64,000 nt of DNA from Corynebacterium imitans (GCF_000739455.1 NZ_CP009211.1:372001-436000); one strand, 5' to 3'. Counted from the stretch's first letter, positions 40,175 through 48,857 are shown. The notes: generated from the letters alone by a model not told the origin. Numbers and translations: made by a program.

Positions 40175-40348
40175 ACCCACCATTCTGGCACAGGGCGCGG
40201 GCACGGAAGCGGGGGGTCACGCTGGCGGGATCACCCCCGTGGATACCCCTGCTGCGGGCGAAGGATTGGCGGCCGATGCGTTAGCATCATGCACTGTATT
40301 ACACGCAGATGTACGCAAACTGGCGCGTACGCGAGCTAAGGAGGAGCG

Positions 40349-41131
40349 ATGGCGCTCAACGACACAATGCAGGCCGCGGCAAACAAGAAGGAGGAATTGC
40401 TGGACAACGAGCCCGGCCGCTTCTTTGTGCGGTCGATCCTCGGCGGCATCTACCTGATGGTCGGCACCGCGTTCGCCGCCGTCGTGGGCAACATGACCGA
40501 GCAGCTCTTCCCCGGCTCCGGTGCCGTGGTCTTCGCCATGCTCTTCGGCCTGGGCCTGTTCGCCATTATCGTGCTCGCCGCAGAGCTGGCCACCGGCGAC
40601 ATGATGTTCTCCTCCTGGGCCGCCACCGTGCGCCAATTCTCCTGGGGCAAGGGCATCTGGATCGTGGTCGTGGCCACCGTGGGCAACCTGGTGGGCGCGC
40701 TGCTCATCGCCTGGATCTTAAGCCAGTCGGCCAAGTTCGGCTCGTTGGATAACACCCACCTGCTCTCCACACTCGTAGAAGGCAAGCTGAACAAGGGCCC
40801 GTGGGGCACCTTCGTCGAGGCTATGCTGGCAAACTTCGTGGTCAACATGGCCATCGTGGGCGCGCTGCTGTCCAAGGAAGTCATCTCCAAGTTCATCGTG
40901 ATCCTGCCCACCATCGCCATCTTCGTCGGCCTCGGGCTCGAGCACGTGATCGCGAACTTCTGCCTGATGGGCATGGCGCTGTTCGCCGACCCGCAGCCAG
41001 ACGGCTTCACCTTCGGCGCGGTCGCGCTGAACTGGGGAATCGTCTGGGTGGGCAACTTCATCGGCGGCGGCCTGGGCATCGGCGCGGTTTACGCCTGGCT
41101 GAACAAGACCAACACCGTCTACAAGGACTAG
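40349..41131 (+). CDS. Formate/nitrite transporter family channel (copy 2)
   Basis: A 260-residue FNT channel paralogous to the one at 33487. Landmarks are LAAELATGDMMFSSWAATV, the histidine region GLEHVIANF and GNFIGGGLGIGAVYAWLNK. TAAGGAGGAG precedes the ATG by 5 bases. The leader contains the dyads GATGC/GCATC and GTACGC/GCGTAC (about 40270-40330), possible regulator sites. Neighbouring fdhD suggests formate as substrate, versus nitrite for copy 1. This split is inference. Confidence 0.88.
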   Translation: MALNDTMQAAANKKEELLDNEPGRFFVRSILGGIYLMVGTAFAAVVGNMTEQLFPGSGAVVFAMLFGLGLFAIIVLAAELATGDMMFSSWAATVRQFSWGKGIWIVVVATVGNLVGALLIAWILSQSAKFGSLDNTHLLSTLVEGKLNKGPWGTFVEAMLANFVVNMAIVGALLSKEVISKFIVILPTIAIFVGLGLEHVIANFCLMGMALFADPQPDGFTFGAVALNWGIVWVGNFIGGGLGIGAVYAWLNKTNTVYKD

Positions 41132-41141
41132 GCGCCCGGCC

Positions 41142-41152
41142 GCTTATCGACG
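41142..41152 (-). repeat. CGTCGATAAGC motif between convergent genes
   Basis: An inverted-orientation copy (GCTTATCGACG) lies in the 22-bp gap between the formate/nitrite channel and the AhpD-like gene. It is one of 11 exact copies noted in this window. Confidence 0.7.
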
Positions 41153-41153
41153 T

Positions 41154-41633
41154 CTAACGCTTATCCGCCGGCGCAAGATCGAACTCCGTGACCCGGAGCA
41201 CCTTCTTCGGGTCCTGCTGGAACGCGATGCCCAAGCGGTTAAAGCTGTTGACCCCAACCGCGCCAACGATGAGCGCGCGCACGTACTCTTCGCCGAAAGC
41301 CTCCGTCGCGCGCTCCCACAGGTCCTCAGACAAGGACTCCGGTGTGTCCTCCAGCTCGGTCAGCGCGTCGGCCAGCTCCAAAACCAGCGCCTCGGTCTCG
41401 CTGAACTCGCGCGCGTGGCGAGTCCACTGCTCTACCTTGAGGATGTAGTCCTCGCTCCAGCCGTACTCGCGCGCGTTGCGGCGGTGAATCGCCGTGCACA
41501 CCGGGCACCCGTTGACCGCCGTTGCCCGCACGCACACCAGGTGGGCGTGGTCCGGGTCGGTGTTCTCCCGCAAGTACTGCATGGGCGGGTAAAACATGTC
41601 GATGATTTCGTTGGGTACGTGGCGCGGAGTCAT
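41154..41633 (-). CDS. AhpD-like / carboxymuconolactone decarboxylase family protein
   Basis: A 159-residue all-helical protein. VRATAVNGCPVCTAIHRRNAREYG carries the AhpD-type CxxC pair (Cys43, Cys46) and a following histidine, characteristic of the peroxidase-like CMD family. ATG 41633 overlaps the fdhD stop by 4 nt, so it is the last gene of a DUF6457-fdhD-AhpD operon. A redox or peroxidase role beside molybdoenzyme maturation is conceivable; the substrate is unknown. Confidence 0.78.
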   Translation of the reverse strand: MTPRHVPNEIIDMFYPPMQYLRENTDPDHAHLVCVRATAVNGCPVCTAIHRRNAREYGWSEDYILKVEQWTRHAREFSETEALVLELADALTELEDTPESLSEDLWERATEAFGEEYVRALIVGAVGVNSFNRLGIAFQQDPKKVLRVTEFDLAPADKR

Positions 41634-42487
41634 GTATGGGATTCTACCGAACGCAGCTTGCCTGCGTACAGATTGAACCGGCGGTTTCGCACAAATCCTG
41701 CCAGCGCCATGTTCGCCTCGCGCGCCAGCTCCACCGCGAGCGAAGAGGCCGCGGAGACCGCCACGAGCGCGGGGAACCCCGCCACCGCCGCCTTCTGCAC
41801 GAGCTCGAAGGAGGCGCGCGAACTCATCACCAGGATCATGTCGCGCGCCGGGAGCGCGCCGTCGAGAAGCAAATGCCCGATGACCTTATCGGCTGCGTTG
41901 TGTCGGCCGATGTCCTCGCGCACCACGATCGGGTTGCCTTCCAAATCAAAGGCCCCGGCGGCGTGAATGCCGCCGGTTTTACGGAACTGCTTCTGCTCGG
42001 CGCGCAGCCGCTCGGGTAGCTCGACGATCAGCTCCGGATCCAGCTCGATCGGTGCAATCGGCGTGCGCACCTTGTGTAAAAGCTCGCTGATGGACTGGGA
42101 ACCGCAGACTCCGCACGCGCTGGTGGTGGGGGTGAGTCGGATGAATTCCGGCGTGACCGGTGCCGCCGTCTCGGCGAGTTCCATGTCCAGCAGGTTGTAG
42201 GTGTTTTCCCCGCCTGGGCCGACCGCGCCCGCGCAGTAGCGGGCGGTGCGCACATCTGCCGCAGAGGTGATCAGCCCCTCGGAGAAGCACCACCCGTGCG
42301 CGAGCTCCACGTCGTGTCCCGGGGTGCGCATGGTGGAAGTCAGCGTCTCGCCTTGCGCGCGGATCTCTAAGGGCTCTTCCACCGTGACGGTGTCCGCGCG
42401 GGTGTCGGTATAGAACTTCGGCCCGTCCGAGCCCTCCTCGGCGAGCGTGACCTTGGTGACGGCGAAGCGGCGGTTAATCCTGCTCAT
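41630..42487 (-). CDS. fdhD: Formate dehydrogenase accessory sulfurtransferase FdhD
   Basis: A 285-residue FdhD, which passes sulfur from a cysteine desulfurase to the molybdenum/tungsten cofactor of formate dehydrogenase. The hallmark TSACGVCGS has the cysteine pair at about 125 and 128. Other family blocks are MRTPGHDVELAHGWCFSEGLI, REDIGRHNAADKVIGHLL and SSRASFELVQKAA. It overlaps its upstream neighbour by 14 nt. No formate dehydrogenase structural gene is in the window; it must be elsewhere. Confidence 0.94.
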   Translation of the reverse strand: MSRINRRFAVTKVTLAEEGSDGPKFYTDTRADTVTVEEPLEIRAQGETLTSTMRTPGHDVELAHGWCFSEGLITSAADVRTARYCAGAVGPGGENTYNLLDMELAETAAPVTPEFIRLTPTTSACGVCGSQSISELLHKVRTPIAPIELDPELIVELPERLRAEQKQFRKTGGIHAAGAFDLEGNPIVVREDIGRHNAADKVIGHLLLDGALPARDMILVMSSRASFELVQKAAVAGFPALVAVSAASSLAVELAREANMALAGFVRNRRFNLYAGKLRSVESHT

Positions 42488-42782
42488 CCGCGCCCCCTGT
42501 GTCGTAGCGCTTGAGCAGCTCGCCGGTGCGCGCGATCAGCGCGCGGACCTTCTCTGCCTGCGCGGTCTCGTCCTGGGGTAGGTCGGCCTGGCCAGCGGCG
42601 AGGCCGACGAGGAAGGCGGTGGTGGGTGCGGCCGGGCGCGACGGGCCGTTGTGGGCGACGTCGGCAGTCAGCTTGAGAATGTCGCCGACGAGCTCGCGCA
42701 CCAGCGCCGGCGAGATGCCGAATTCCTCTGCCAGCGCCGCGAGCCAGGCGTGGGTGGATTGGAGGCTTTCCTCTCGTGCCAT
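42474..42782 (-). CDS. DUF6457 domain protein (molybdenum cofactor associated)
   Basis: A 102-residue protein beginning MAREESLQSTHAWLAALAEEFG, with ALVRELVGDILKLTADVAHNGPSRPAAPTTAFLVGLAAG. This resembles the small helical DUF6457 module found beside, or fused to, MobA-type molybdopterin nucleotidyltransferases in actinobacteria. AAGGAGC precedes ATG 42782; the longer frame is discarded. Overlap with fdhD supports a molybdoenzyme-related role. Confidence 0.72.
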   Translation of the reverse strand: MAREESLQSTHAWLAALAEEFGISPALVRELVGDILKLTADVAHNGPSRPAAPTTAFLVGLAAGQADLPQDETAQAEKVRALIARTGELLKRYDTGGADEQD

Positions 42783-42912
42783 GGGTGCTCCTTTTTCGTT
42801 GATCGTGTGTGTCCCACAGTAGCCACCGGCGCGCTTTTTGTAGGGGTAGCGCGAATAGGCGATGTGTAGTAAAAATAAACGCACCAACCATAACTTACGA
42901 AAGGTAAAGCTC

Positions 42913-43629
42913 ATGAAAGACATCCACAAGCTCAAGGCTCGCGTCCAGAAACTGCTACGGCAGGCGGCGGATAGGGAAGGCACACCGGAGGGTGACTCCT
43001 TTTACGCTAAGGCCTTCGACCTCATGGCCGCCTACGGGCTGAGCGAGCGCGACGTGACCAGCGTTGGTCAGGGCAACACGATCGAGCGCCGCACCTACGA
43101 CATCAGCGGTGCGTACACCGACATGCAGGCCAAGCTGCTTTTCGCCATCGCCGACAGTCTGCACTGCACCGGCTTTTATAATCGCGCCTTTAACTCCACG
43201 CGCGTCAAGCAGGCCACGCTCTTCGGCCATACCGACCACCTGGCTCGAGTCGACGCGCTCTACAGCCTGCTCGTCCCGGTCATGATGGCCGGCGCGCGTC
43301 GCCTACACGCGACGCACCTGGGCGAATCCATCATCGTGACCCGTCGCTCGTACATGACCGGCTTCGCCACCCGCATCGGCCAGCGCCTCGCGCAGTCCGA
43401 GCGCCGCGTCACCGACACTTCGCAGGCGTACGCGCTTGCGCTTATCGACGATGCGGAGCAGGCCCGCAACGCCCTCGCCGACTTCGCCGCAGACCGTGGC
43501 CTCCACCTGCACGCGGACACCTCGAAGCGCTCCTTCGATCCGGACGCCTACAGGCAGGGCCATGAGGCGGGCGATGCCTCCGATATCGGGCAGCAGCGGG
43601 TGCGAGCACGGCCCGCCCTGCCGTTCTGA
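42913..43629 (+). CDS. DUF2786 domain protein
   Basis: A 238-residue protein. The N-terminus KDIHKLKARVQKLLRQAADREGTPEGDSFYAKAFDLMAAYGL matches DUF2786, a short helical domain of unknown function seen in actinobacteria and phages. The rest includes LFGHTDHLARVDALYSLLVPVMMAGARRLH and is largely helical. AAGGTAAAGC precedes ATG 42913; the upstream frame includes the promoter-like TAGTAAAAAT. It is not part of an operon. It may be nucleic-acid related, by family association only. Confidence 0.7.
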   Translation: MKDIHKLKARVQKLLRQAADREGTPEGDSFYAKAFDLMAAYGLSERDVTSVGQGNTIERRTYDISGAYTDMQAKLLFAIADSLHCTGFYNRAFNSTRVKQATLFGHTDHLARVDALYSLLVPVMMAGARRLHATHLGESIIVTRRSYMTGFATRIGQRLAQSERRVTDTSQAYALALIDDAEQARNALADFAADRGLHLHADTSKRSFDPDAYRQGHEAGDASDIGQQRVRARPALPF

Positions 43630-43635
43630 CGCGGG

Positions 43636-43654
43636 CGTCCGCTAGTCGCGGACG
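43636..43654. terminator. Hairpin between convergent genes
   Basis: CGTCCGC (43636-43642) pairs with GCGGACG (43648-43654) in the 25-bp gap between the DUF2786 and M20 genes. There is no T-run, so activity is uncertain. Confidence 0.4.
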
Positions 43655-44884
43655 TTAGCTGCGGGCCAGCCAGGCCCCCGCCGCCACGATCATCGCCTCT
43701 GCCCCGCGGTCCAGGGTGGGCTGCAGGTCGGGCGCAAACTCGGGTGAGTGGTTTCCAGGTGCGTCGGGGTAGCTGGCGAATCCGCCCAGACCCCAGTAGC
43801 TGTAGGAGGTGCCGAGCGCGTCGGGGATGACGGAGAAGTCCTCCGAAGCCGGGACGCGTCCTAGGTTGGCTACTTCGCCGAAGTGGGCCTCGAATGCGGC
43901 GCGGACCTGTTCGGTGGTTGCTTCGTCGTTGTCGGTAAGGGGGTAGACGTCGTAGTACTCAAACTCGGGCTCGCGTGGACTGCGCGCAGCAAGGCACTCC
44001 GCGCGAACGATGCGCTCGATCGCCTCTTTGAGGTGGTCGCTGACCTCCTGCGAGTACGCGCGCGTGTTGATGAGCAAGGTGGCGGAGTCCGGGATGATGT
44101 TGGACTTGAAGCCGGCGTTGATTGCGCCGACGGTCAGCACCGCCGTCTCCGCCGCGGCAATCTCGCGGCTGACTACGTGGTGCAAGCGGGTGACGATGGT
44201 GGAGGCGAGCAGTACCGGGTCGACGCCCTTTTCCGGCATCGAGCCGTGCGAGCCTGACCCGTGCACCGTGACTTTTGCGGAGAAAGCCTGCGACAGTACG
44301 GGGCCGGCCTGGGTCCCGACCGCGCCGCCGGGGAGCGATGAGAGCACGTGCTGGCCGAGGTAGACATCGGGGCGCGGGATGGCCTCGGTGATCCCGGCCT
44401 CCACCATCGCGCGAGCCCCCGAGGCGGTCTCCTCCCCGGGCTGGAACACGCCGACGAGCGTGCCGGACCACGCATCGCGGTGCGCGTGAAACGCGTCCAG
44501 TGCGCCCAGCAGTGAGATGAGGTGGACGTCGTGGCCGCAGGCGTGCGCGACCGGGTATTCCGTCCCGGAAGTCTTGTCGACCTGGGTGGCGGTGGAAGCG
44601 TACTCCTTGCCCGAGGACTCGCGGACCGGCAGTGCGTCGATGTCGGCGCGCATCGCGACGACGGGGCCAGGGCCGTTCTCGATGGTGGCGACGACGCCAG
44701 TCTCGCTCAGTTGGGTAAACGAAATCCCGGCCGTCTCGAGTTCCTGCATGATGCGCTGCGTGGTTTGGACTTCCTGCATAGAGAGCTCTGGGTGCTGGTG
44801 GAACCAGCGGTACGCCGCCTCGCGCGCTTCGCGGGTGCTGTCGAGGTGGTGCAGGATTGGTTGCAGGGCGGCCTGGGGATTCAT
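43655..44884 (-). CDS. M20-family amidohydrolase / carboxypeptidase
   Basis: A 409-residue zinc-dependent hydrolase of the M20D (HipO/AmhX-like) type. Metal-site motifs are YPVAHACGHDVH and FQPGEETASGARAMVEAG. The dimerisation domain is central (VTVHGSGSHGSMPEKGVDPVLLAS), and the C-terminal metal ligand is in APGNHSPEFAPD. Substrates in the family are N-acyl or indole-3-acetyl amino acids; the true one is unknown. ATG 44884 lies 7 nt after TACACT on the minus strand, indicating a leaderless start. A CGTCGATAAGC copy is just upstream (44906-44916). Confidence 0.88.
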   Translation of the reverse strand: MNPQAALQPILHHLDSTREAREAAYRWFHQHPELSMQEVQTTQRIMQELETAGISFTQLSETGVVATIENGPGPVVAMRADIDALPVRESSGKEYASTATQVDKTSGTEYPVAHACGHDVHLISLLGALDAFHAHRDAWSGTLVGVFQPGEETASGARAMVEAGITEAIPRPDVYLGQHVLSSLPGGAVGTQAGPVLSQAFSAKVTVHGSGSHGSMPEKGVDPVLLASTIVTRLHHVVSREIAAAETAVLTVGAINAGFKSNIIPDSATLLINTRAYSQEVSDHLKEAIERIVRAECLAARSPREPEFEYYDVYPLTDNDEATTEQVRAAFEAHFGEVANLGRVPASEDFSVIPDALGTSYSYWGLGGFASYPDAPGNHSPEFAPDLQPTLDRGAEAMIVAAGAWLARS

Positions 44885-44919
44885 GGCAGCGAGTGTACTC
44901 GTGGGCGTCGATAAGCGAT

Positions 44920-44947
44920 TTGCCCTGCGCGGTGGCCTGGGTATAGG
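44920..44947 (+). promoter_or_regulatory. Promoter of the rpsH-rplO unit
   Basis: TTGCCC (44920-44925), 16 bp, then TATAGG (44942-44947). The leader of about 240 nt holds two hairpins: GTCGGACTTGTG pairing with CACAAGCCGAC (44955-44984), and CCCCACG/CGTGGGG (45061-45082). The leader could be a site of r-protein feedback; no gene is visible in the 307-bp gap 44885-45191. Confidence 0.55.
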
Positions 44948-45191
44948 GTTATCCGTCGGACTTGTGTGAAAACCACAAGCCGACAAGACCAAATGTACAT
45001 CCAACTTTGTTGCAGGCCCCCCGCCGAAATGCGGACCGCGTGCAAGGGAGGCGGCGAGCGCCCCACGTTACTGAGCGTGGGGAGCGTGAAGTAGCCCCCG
45101 ACAGACCATGCGGAAAACGCGACCTTTATGGGTCAGGTGGGTAGATGAAAATCACAGGGAACCGCAACGAGAAAGGAACCGGTCACTCGCT

Positions 45192-45590
45192 ATGACCATG
45201 ACTGATCCGATTGCGGACATGCTCTCCCGCGTGCGCAACGCAAATAACGCGCGCCACGAGACCGTGTCCATGCCGTCCTCCAAGATCAAGGTGAACATCG
45301 CCGAGATCCTGAAGCAGGAAGGCTACATCGCTGACTACAAGGTTGAGGACGCCAAGGTGGGCAAAGCCCTGACCCTGGACCTCAAGTACGGCCCGACTCG
45401 CGAGGCTTCCATCGCTGGTCTGCGCCGCGTTTCCAAGCCGGGTCTGCGCGTGTACGCAAAGTCCACCGACCTGCCGCAGGTCCTTGGCGGCCTGGGCGTG
45501 GCCATCATCTCCACGTCGCACGGTCTGCTGACCGACCGACAGGCCCAAGAGAAGGGTGTAGGCGGGGAAGTCCTCGCTTACGTCTGGTAA
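45192..45590 (+). CDS. rpsH: Ribosomal protein S8
   Basis: A 132-residue S8, a primary 16S rRNA binder and spc-operon regulator in E. coli. It begins [22 protein letters not shown] and ends [22 protein letters not shown] 45192 is chosen after GAAAGGAA at 45171-45178; the longer upstream frame is leader sequence. It begins the second half of the split spc operon. Confidence 0.98.
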   Translation: MTMTDPIADMLSRVRNANNARHETVSMPSSKIKVNIAEILKQEGYIADYKVEDAKVGKALTLDLKYGPTREASIAGLRRVSKPGLRVYAKSTDLPQVLGGLGVAIISTSHGLLTDRQAQEKGVGGEVLAYVW

Positions 45591-45609
45591 AGGGGAGGTT
45601 GAATAGACT

Positions 45610-46146
45610 ATGTCGCGTGTAGGTAATGCACCCATCGCAATCCCGAACAACGTCGAGACCAAGATTGACGGCCAGACCGTCGAGGTGAAGGGCCCGAAGG
45701 GCACCATGACCGTCGACATCCCGGCCCCGATCACCGCAGCCGTCGAGGACGGCCAGATTGTGGTGTCTCGTCCGGATGACCACCGTAAGAACCGCTCGCT
45801 GCACGGCCTGTCGCGCTCGCTGATCAACAACCTCGTTGTCGGCGTGACCGAGGGCTACAAGATCAACATGGAGATCTTCGGCGTTGGTTACCGTGTCCAG
45901 CAGAAGGGCAAGGACCTCGAGTTCTCCCTGGGCTACTCCCACCCGATCCTCATTGAGGCTCCGGAGGGCGTCGCATTCGCTGTCGACGGCAACACCAAGT
46001 TCTCGATCGAAGGTACCGACAAGCAGCAGGTTGGCCAGATTGCGGCGAACATCCGCCGTCTGCGCAAGGATGACCCGTACAAGGGTAAGGGTATCCGCTA
46101 CGCAGGCGAGCAGGTACGTCGCAAGGTCGGAAAGACGGGTAAGTAA
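45610..46146 (+). CDS. rplF: Ribosomal protein L6
   Basis: A 178-residue L6 near the sarcin-ricin loop. It starts [21 protein letters not shown] and carries the C-terminal RNA-binding motif [24 protein letters not shown] precedes the start. Confidence 0.98.
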   Translation: MSRVGNAPIAIPNNVETKIDGQTVEVKGPKGTMTVDIPAPITAAVEDGQIVVSRPDDHRKNRSLHGLSRSLINNLVVGVTEGYKINMEIFGVGYRVQQKGKDLEFSLGYSHPILIEAPEGVAFAVDGNTKFSIEGTDKQQVGQIAANIRRLRKDDPYKGKGIRYAGEQVRRKVGKTGK

Positions 46147-46148
46147 TC

Positions 46149-46553
46149 ATGAGCAATACTGCAGAGAACACCAAGCGCACCCCGGTCGGCAAGGACATCT
46201 CGTCCCGCCGCCGCGAGGCTCGCGCACGTCGCCACAACCGTATTCGCAAGACCCTGCGTGGCACCCCGGAGACCCCGCGTCTCGTCGTGCACCGCTCCTC
46301 CCGCCACATCCACGTCCAGGTCATCGACGATCTCGCCGGCCACACCCTCGTTGCCGCATCGTCGATGGAGCCGGACGTGCGCAACCTGGACGGGGACAAG
46401 AAGGACAAGGCAGCCAAGGTTGGCGCTCTCGTCGCAGAGCGTGCCAAGGCAGCCGGCATCGAAGCCATTGTCTTCGACCGCGGCGGCTACAAGTTCCACG
46501 GCCGCATCGCAGCTCTTGCACAAGCAGCTCGTGAAGGTGGTCTGAAGTTCTAA
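46149..46553 (+). CDS. rplR: Ribosomal protein L18
   Basis: A 134-residue L18 that recruits 5S rRNA. It shows [41 protein letters not shown] and the C-terminal [26 protein letters not shown]. It begins 2 nt after rplF, with coupled translation likely. Confidence 0.98.
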   Translation: MSNTAENTKRTPVGKDISSRRREARARRHNRIRKTLRGTPETPRLVVHRSSRHIHVQVIDDLAGHTLVAASSMEPDVRNLDGDKKDKAAKVGALVAERAKAAGIEAIVFDRGGYKFHGRIAALAQAAREGGLKF

Positions 46554-46593
46554 TGATCACCGCAAACATCACCATCAACGGAAGGATCGCGTA

Positions 46594-47229
46594 ATGGCCG
46601 AACGTGAACGGCGTGACGGCGGACGCTCCGCCGACAACCAGAACAACAAGGGAAACCGTAACGAGCGCGGTGGCCGCGGCCGCCGCGACGACCGCCGCAA
46701 CCAGAACGACGACCGCGATAAGTACATCGAGCGCGTCATCACCATTAACCGCGTCGCAAAGACCGTTAAGGGTGGCCGCAACATGTCGTTTACCGCGCTC
46801 GTTGTCGTCGGCGACGGCCAGGGCATGGTCGGCGTCGGCTACGGCAAGGCGAAGGAAGTCCCCGCCGCAATCCAGAAGGGTGCAGAAGAGGCTCGCAAGA
46901 ACTTCTTCCGCGTCCCGATGATTGCTGGCACCATCCCCCACCCGGTCCAGGGCGAAGAGGCCGCAGGCGTTGTCATGATGCGTCCGGCAGCTCCCGGTAC
47001 CGGTGTGATCGCCGGCGGCGCAGTCCGTCCGGTGCTCGAGTGCGCAGGTATCCAGGACATCCTGGCCAAGTCCCTCGGCTCCGACAACGCCCTGAACGTG
47101 GTTCAGGCAACCGTTGCCGGTCTGAAGGAACTGGTGCGCCCCGAAGAGGTCGCCGCAAAGCGTGGCAAGGACCTCGAGGACGTCGCTCCGGCCCGTATGC
47201 TGCGCGCACGTGCAGGACAGGAGGCGTAA
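46594..47229 (+). CDS. rpsE: Ribosomal protein S5
   Basis: A 211-residue S5 involved in mRNA helicase activity and fidelity. The first ~45 residues are a charged Arg/Asn/Asp-rich extension ([20 protein letters not shown]) longer than in E. coli. The core shows [26 protein letters not shown]. The ribosome-binding site is GGAAGG. Confidence 0.98.
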   Translation: MAERERRDGGRSADNQNNKGNRNERGGRGRRDDRRNQNDDRDKYIERVITINRVAKTVKGGRNMSFTALVVVGDGQGMVGVGYGKAKEVPAAIQKGAEEARKNFFRVPMIAGTIPHPVQGEEAAGVVMMRPAAPGTGVIAGGAVRPVLECAGIQDILAKSLGSDNALNVVQATVAGLKELVRPEEVAAKRGKDLEDVAPARMLRARAGQEA

Positions 47230-47235
47230 ACCACA

Positions 47236-47421
47236 ATGGCACTGAAGATCACACTGCACCACGGCAAGGTCGGCGAGAAGCCGCAGACCCGCAAGAACCT
47301 CGAGGCTCTTGGTCTGCGCAAGATCGGCCAGTCCGTGATCAAGAAGGACAACGCCGCAACCCGCGGCCAGGTGCTCAAGGTTCGTCACCTTGTCACCGTC
47401 GAGGAAGTTGCAGGGGAGTAG
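47236..47421 (+). CDS. rpmD: Ribosomal protein L30
   Basis: A 61-residue L30 with the family core RKNLEALGLRKIGQSVIKKDN and RGQVLKVRHLVTVEEV. It lies 6 nt after rpsE, whose end CAGGAGGCG supplies a ribosome-binding site. Confidence 0.97.
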   Translation: MALKITLHHGKVGEKPQTRKNLEALGLRKIGQSVIKKDNAATRGQVLKVRHLVTVEEVAGE

Positions 47422-47428
47422 ATAGCAC

Positions 47429-47878
47429 ATGGCTGACATCATCAAGCTTCATGATCTGCGCCCGGCAAAGGGTGCGAACAAGGCGAAGCACCGCGTTGGC
47501 CGCGGTGAAGCCGGCAAGGGCGGCAAGACCGCCGGCCGCGGTACCAAGGGTACGAAGGCTCGCTACCAGGTTTCCGCAGCGTTTGAGGGCGGCCAGATGC
47601 CGCTGCACATGCGCCTGCCGAAGCTGAAGGGCTTCAAGAACCCGAACCGCGTCGTATTCCAGGTTGTCAACGTGAACGACCTGGCCAAGGCCTTCCCGAA
47701 CGGCGGCGCCGTGTCCATCGAGGACATCGTCGCTGCTGGCCTGGTTCGCAAGAACCAGCCGGTCAAGGTCCTGGGCAACGGCGACATCGACGTCAAGCTC
47801 GACGTCACCGCCAACAAGTTCTCCAAGTCCGCAGCCGAGAAGATCAAGGCTGCAGGCGGCTCCACCACTGAGGCGTAA
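47429..47878 (+). CDS. rplO: Ribosomal protein L15
   Basis: A 149-residue L15, a late assembly protein. It begins [41 protein letters not shown] and has the glycine-rich loop and [18 protein letters not shown]. It is the last gene of this r-protein block. secY, its usual partner, is 3.9 kb downstream. Confidence 0.98.
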   Translation: MADIIKLHDLRPAKGANKAKHRVGRGEAGKGGKTAGRGTKGTKARYQVSAAFEGGQMPLHMRLPKLKGFKNPNRVVFQVVNVNDLAKAFPNGGAVSIEDIVAAGLVRKNQPVKVLGNGDIDVKLDVTANKFSKSAAEKIKAAGGSTTEA

Positions 47879-47907
47879 GCGCCTCTCAGGGTCTGAGAAC
47901 GCTTGAG

Positions 47908-47942
47908 CCCGCCGCCCCTGTGTAAGGGGTGGCGGGTTTTTT
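47908..47942 (+). terminator. Rho-independent terminator after rplO
   Basis: CCCGCCGCCCCT (47908-47919) pairs with AGGGGTGGCGGG (47925-47936), followed by TTTTTT. It is a classical strong terminator. Confidence 0.93.
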
Positions 47943-47952
47943 GCGTTGGTGG

Positions 47953-48528
47953 TTAGTGGTTTAGCGGCAGCTCAAAGACGACGTCTGTGCACTCGATGCG
48001 TGCGTTTGCGTCGCCGTCCCACACGGGGCTGAGGCCAACCTCTTTGAGCGCTTCGACTACTAGGGCCGCAACTTCGGCATCTGCCTCCAGGCTTGGGTTT
48101 TCTCTGTCCCCGAAGCCGAAGTAGAGGAGCCCGCTGTGGATGAGGCTGTCTACGTCCTGCTGGGTGCAGTAGGCGTAGCCTCGGTGGCCGGCCTCCTCCG
48201 CGTGCCTGCCCGCGTCCTCGACGGCCTCGGCCTTGGTGTAGGCCTCATCAAACGAGAAAGCGATGCCGCGCTTTGCCAGCGCCTCGTGCAAAACTTCGAT
48301 GCGCTTGGCGTCCTCGGATGCCTCTGGCACGAGGCGTGCGTATTCTTCGCTGACTTCCTCTATCAGGGGCGCCGGGTCGGATTCCAGCTCGTCTTCCAAC
48401 CACGGGGCGATTTCATCGGGGTGCCACCCGTGGCAGAGCAGGAGAGCAATCTGACTGGTGGGTCCGGCCGCCTCGTACATGCCGTCGGCGGGTGGGAATT
48501 TGCTTTTGGCCATGGCGTGGGAGCTCAT
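47953..48528 (-). CDS. DUF6891-type hypothetical protein
   Basis: A 191-residue soluble acidic protein. The segment YAYCTQQDVDSLIHSGLLYFGFGDRENPSLEADAEVAALVVEALKEVGLSPVWDGD matches my recollection of DUF6891, a domain of unknown function in actinobacteria. ATG 48528 lies 8 nt after TACGCT on the minus strand, supporting a leaderless start; an inner ATG at 48513 is possible. It stands alone, convergent with the rplO terminator. Confidence 0.65.
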   Translation of the reverse strand: MSSHAMAKSKFPPADGMYEAAGPTSQIALLLCHGWHPDEIAPWLEDELESDPAPLIEEVSEEYARLVPEASEDAKRIEVLHEALAKRGIAFSFDEAYTKAEAVEDAGRHAEEAGHRGYAYCTQQDVDSLIHSGLLYFGFGDRENPSLEADAEVAALVVEALKEVGLSPVWDGDANARIECTDVVFELPLNH

Positions 48529-48610
48529 GCCCCTGCAGCGTAGCGAAAAGAGGGTACGGTGGCCGCGGGTTGGGCGCGGTCAGGTCAGAGCAGGTCGCCG
48601 GGCGCGGCTA

Positions 48611-48675
48611 AACAGCGCAAGTTGGAGCTCGATTATCGCTCCCCGGGGCGGGATAAACGCTGTCCTACTTGCGCT
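48611..48675. repeat. Nested palindromic element, copy A
   Basis: AGCGCAAGT (48614-48622) is inverted exactly at ACTTGCGCT (48667-48675). Inside lies a second weaker dyad around CCCCGGGG with TTATC/GATAA arms. The first 16 bases (AACAGCGCAAGTTGGA) and several inner blocks match copy B at 59149-59215. Confidence 0.8.
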
Positions 48676-48696
48676 ATCTGCGTGAAATGACCGCAA

Positions 48697-48762
48697 ATGT
48701 CGAGACCGGGTTGTCGAGAACCCTTACAAAAACCAATGAACTCGACCTGCCGGTCTCGACAT
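48697..48762. repeat. Nested palindrome with 13-bp perfect arms
   Basis: ATGTCGAGACCGG (48697-48709) is inverted exactly at CCGGTCTCGACAT (48750-48762). Inside, GTCGAG (48713-48718) is inverted at CTCGAC (48741-48746). The 66-bp size and nested layout resemble elements A and B, but the sequence differs. It lies 21 bp from element A. Confidence 0.8.
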
Positions 48763-48809
48763 CTAGCGCGGCTACGGTCAAGCAGCCTCGACCAAGCAGA
48801 CCCGCAAAG

Positions 48810-48845
48810 AAAAACGCCGCCGCAGTCCATAAAGCTGCAGCGGCG
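48810..48845 (-). terminator. Rho-independent terminator of metQNI
   Basis: On the minus strand, CGCCGCTGCAG pairs with CTGCGGCGGCG around CTTTATGGA, followed by TTTTTCTTT. It sits 13 bp after the metI stop. The remaining intergenic sequence 48529-48809 holds only the two palindromic elements. Confidence 0.88.
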
Positions 48846-48857
48846 CATACACGAAAC

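Noticed and set aside
44885..45191. tRNA or known riboswitch in the rpsH leader hairpins
   Set aside because: No cloverleaf or TTCGA-type T-loop was seen, and the hairpins do not match a riboswitch class I recognise.
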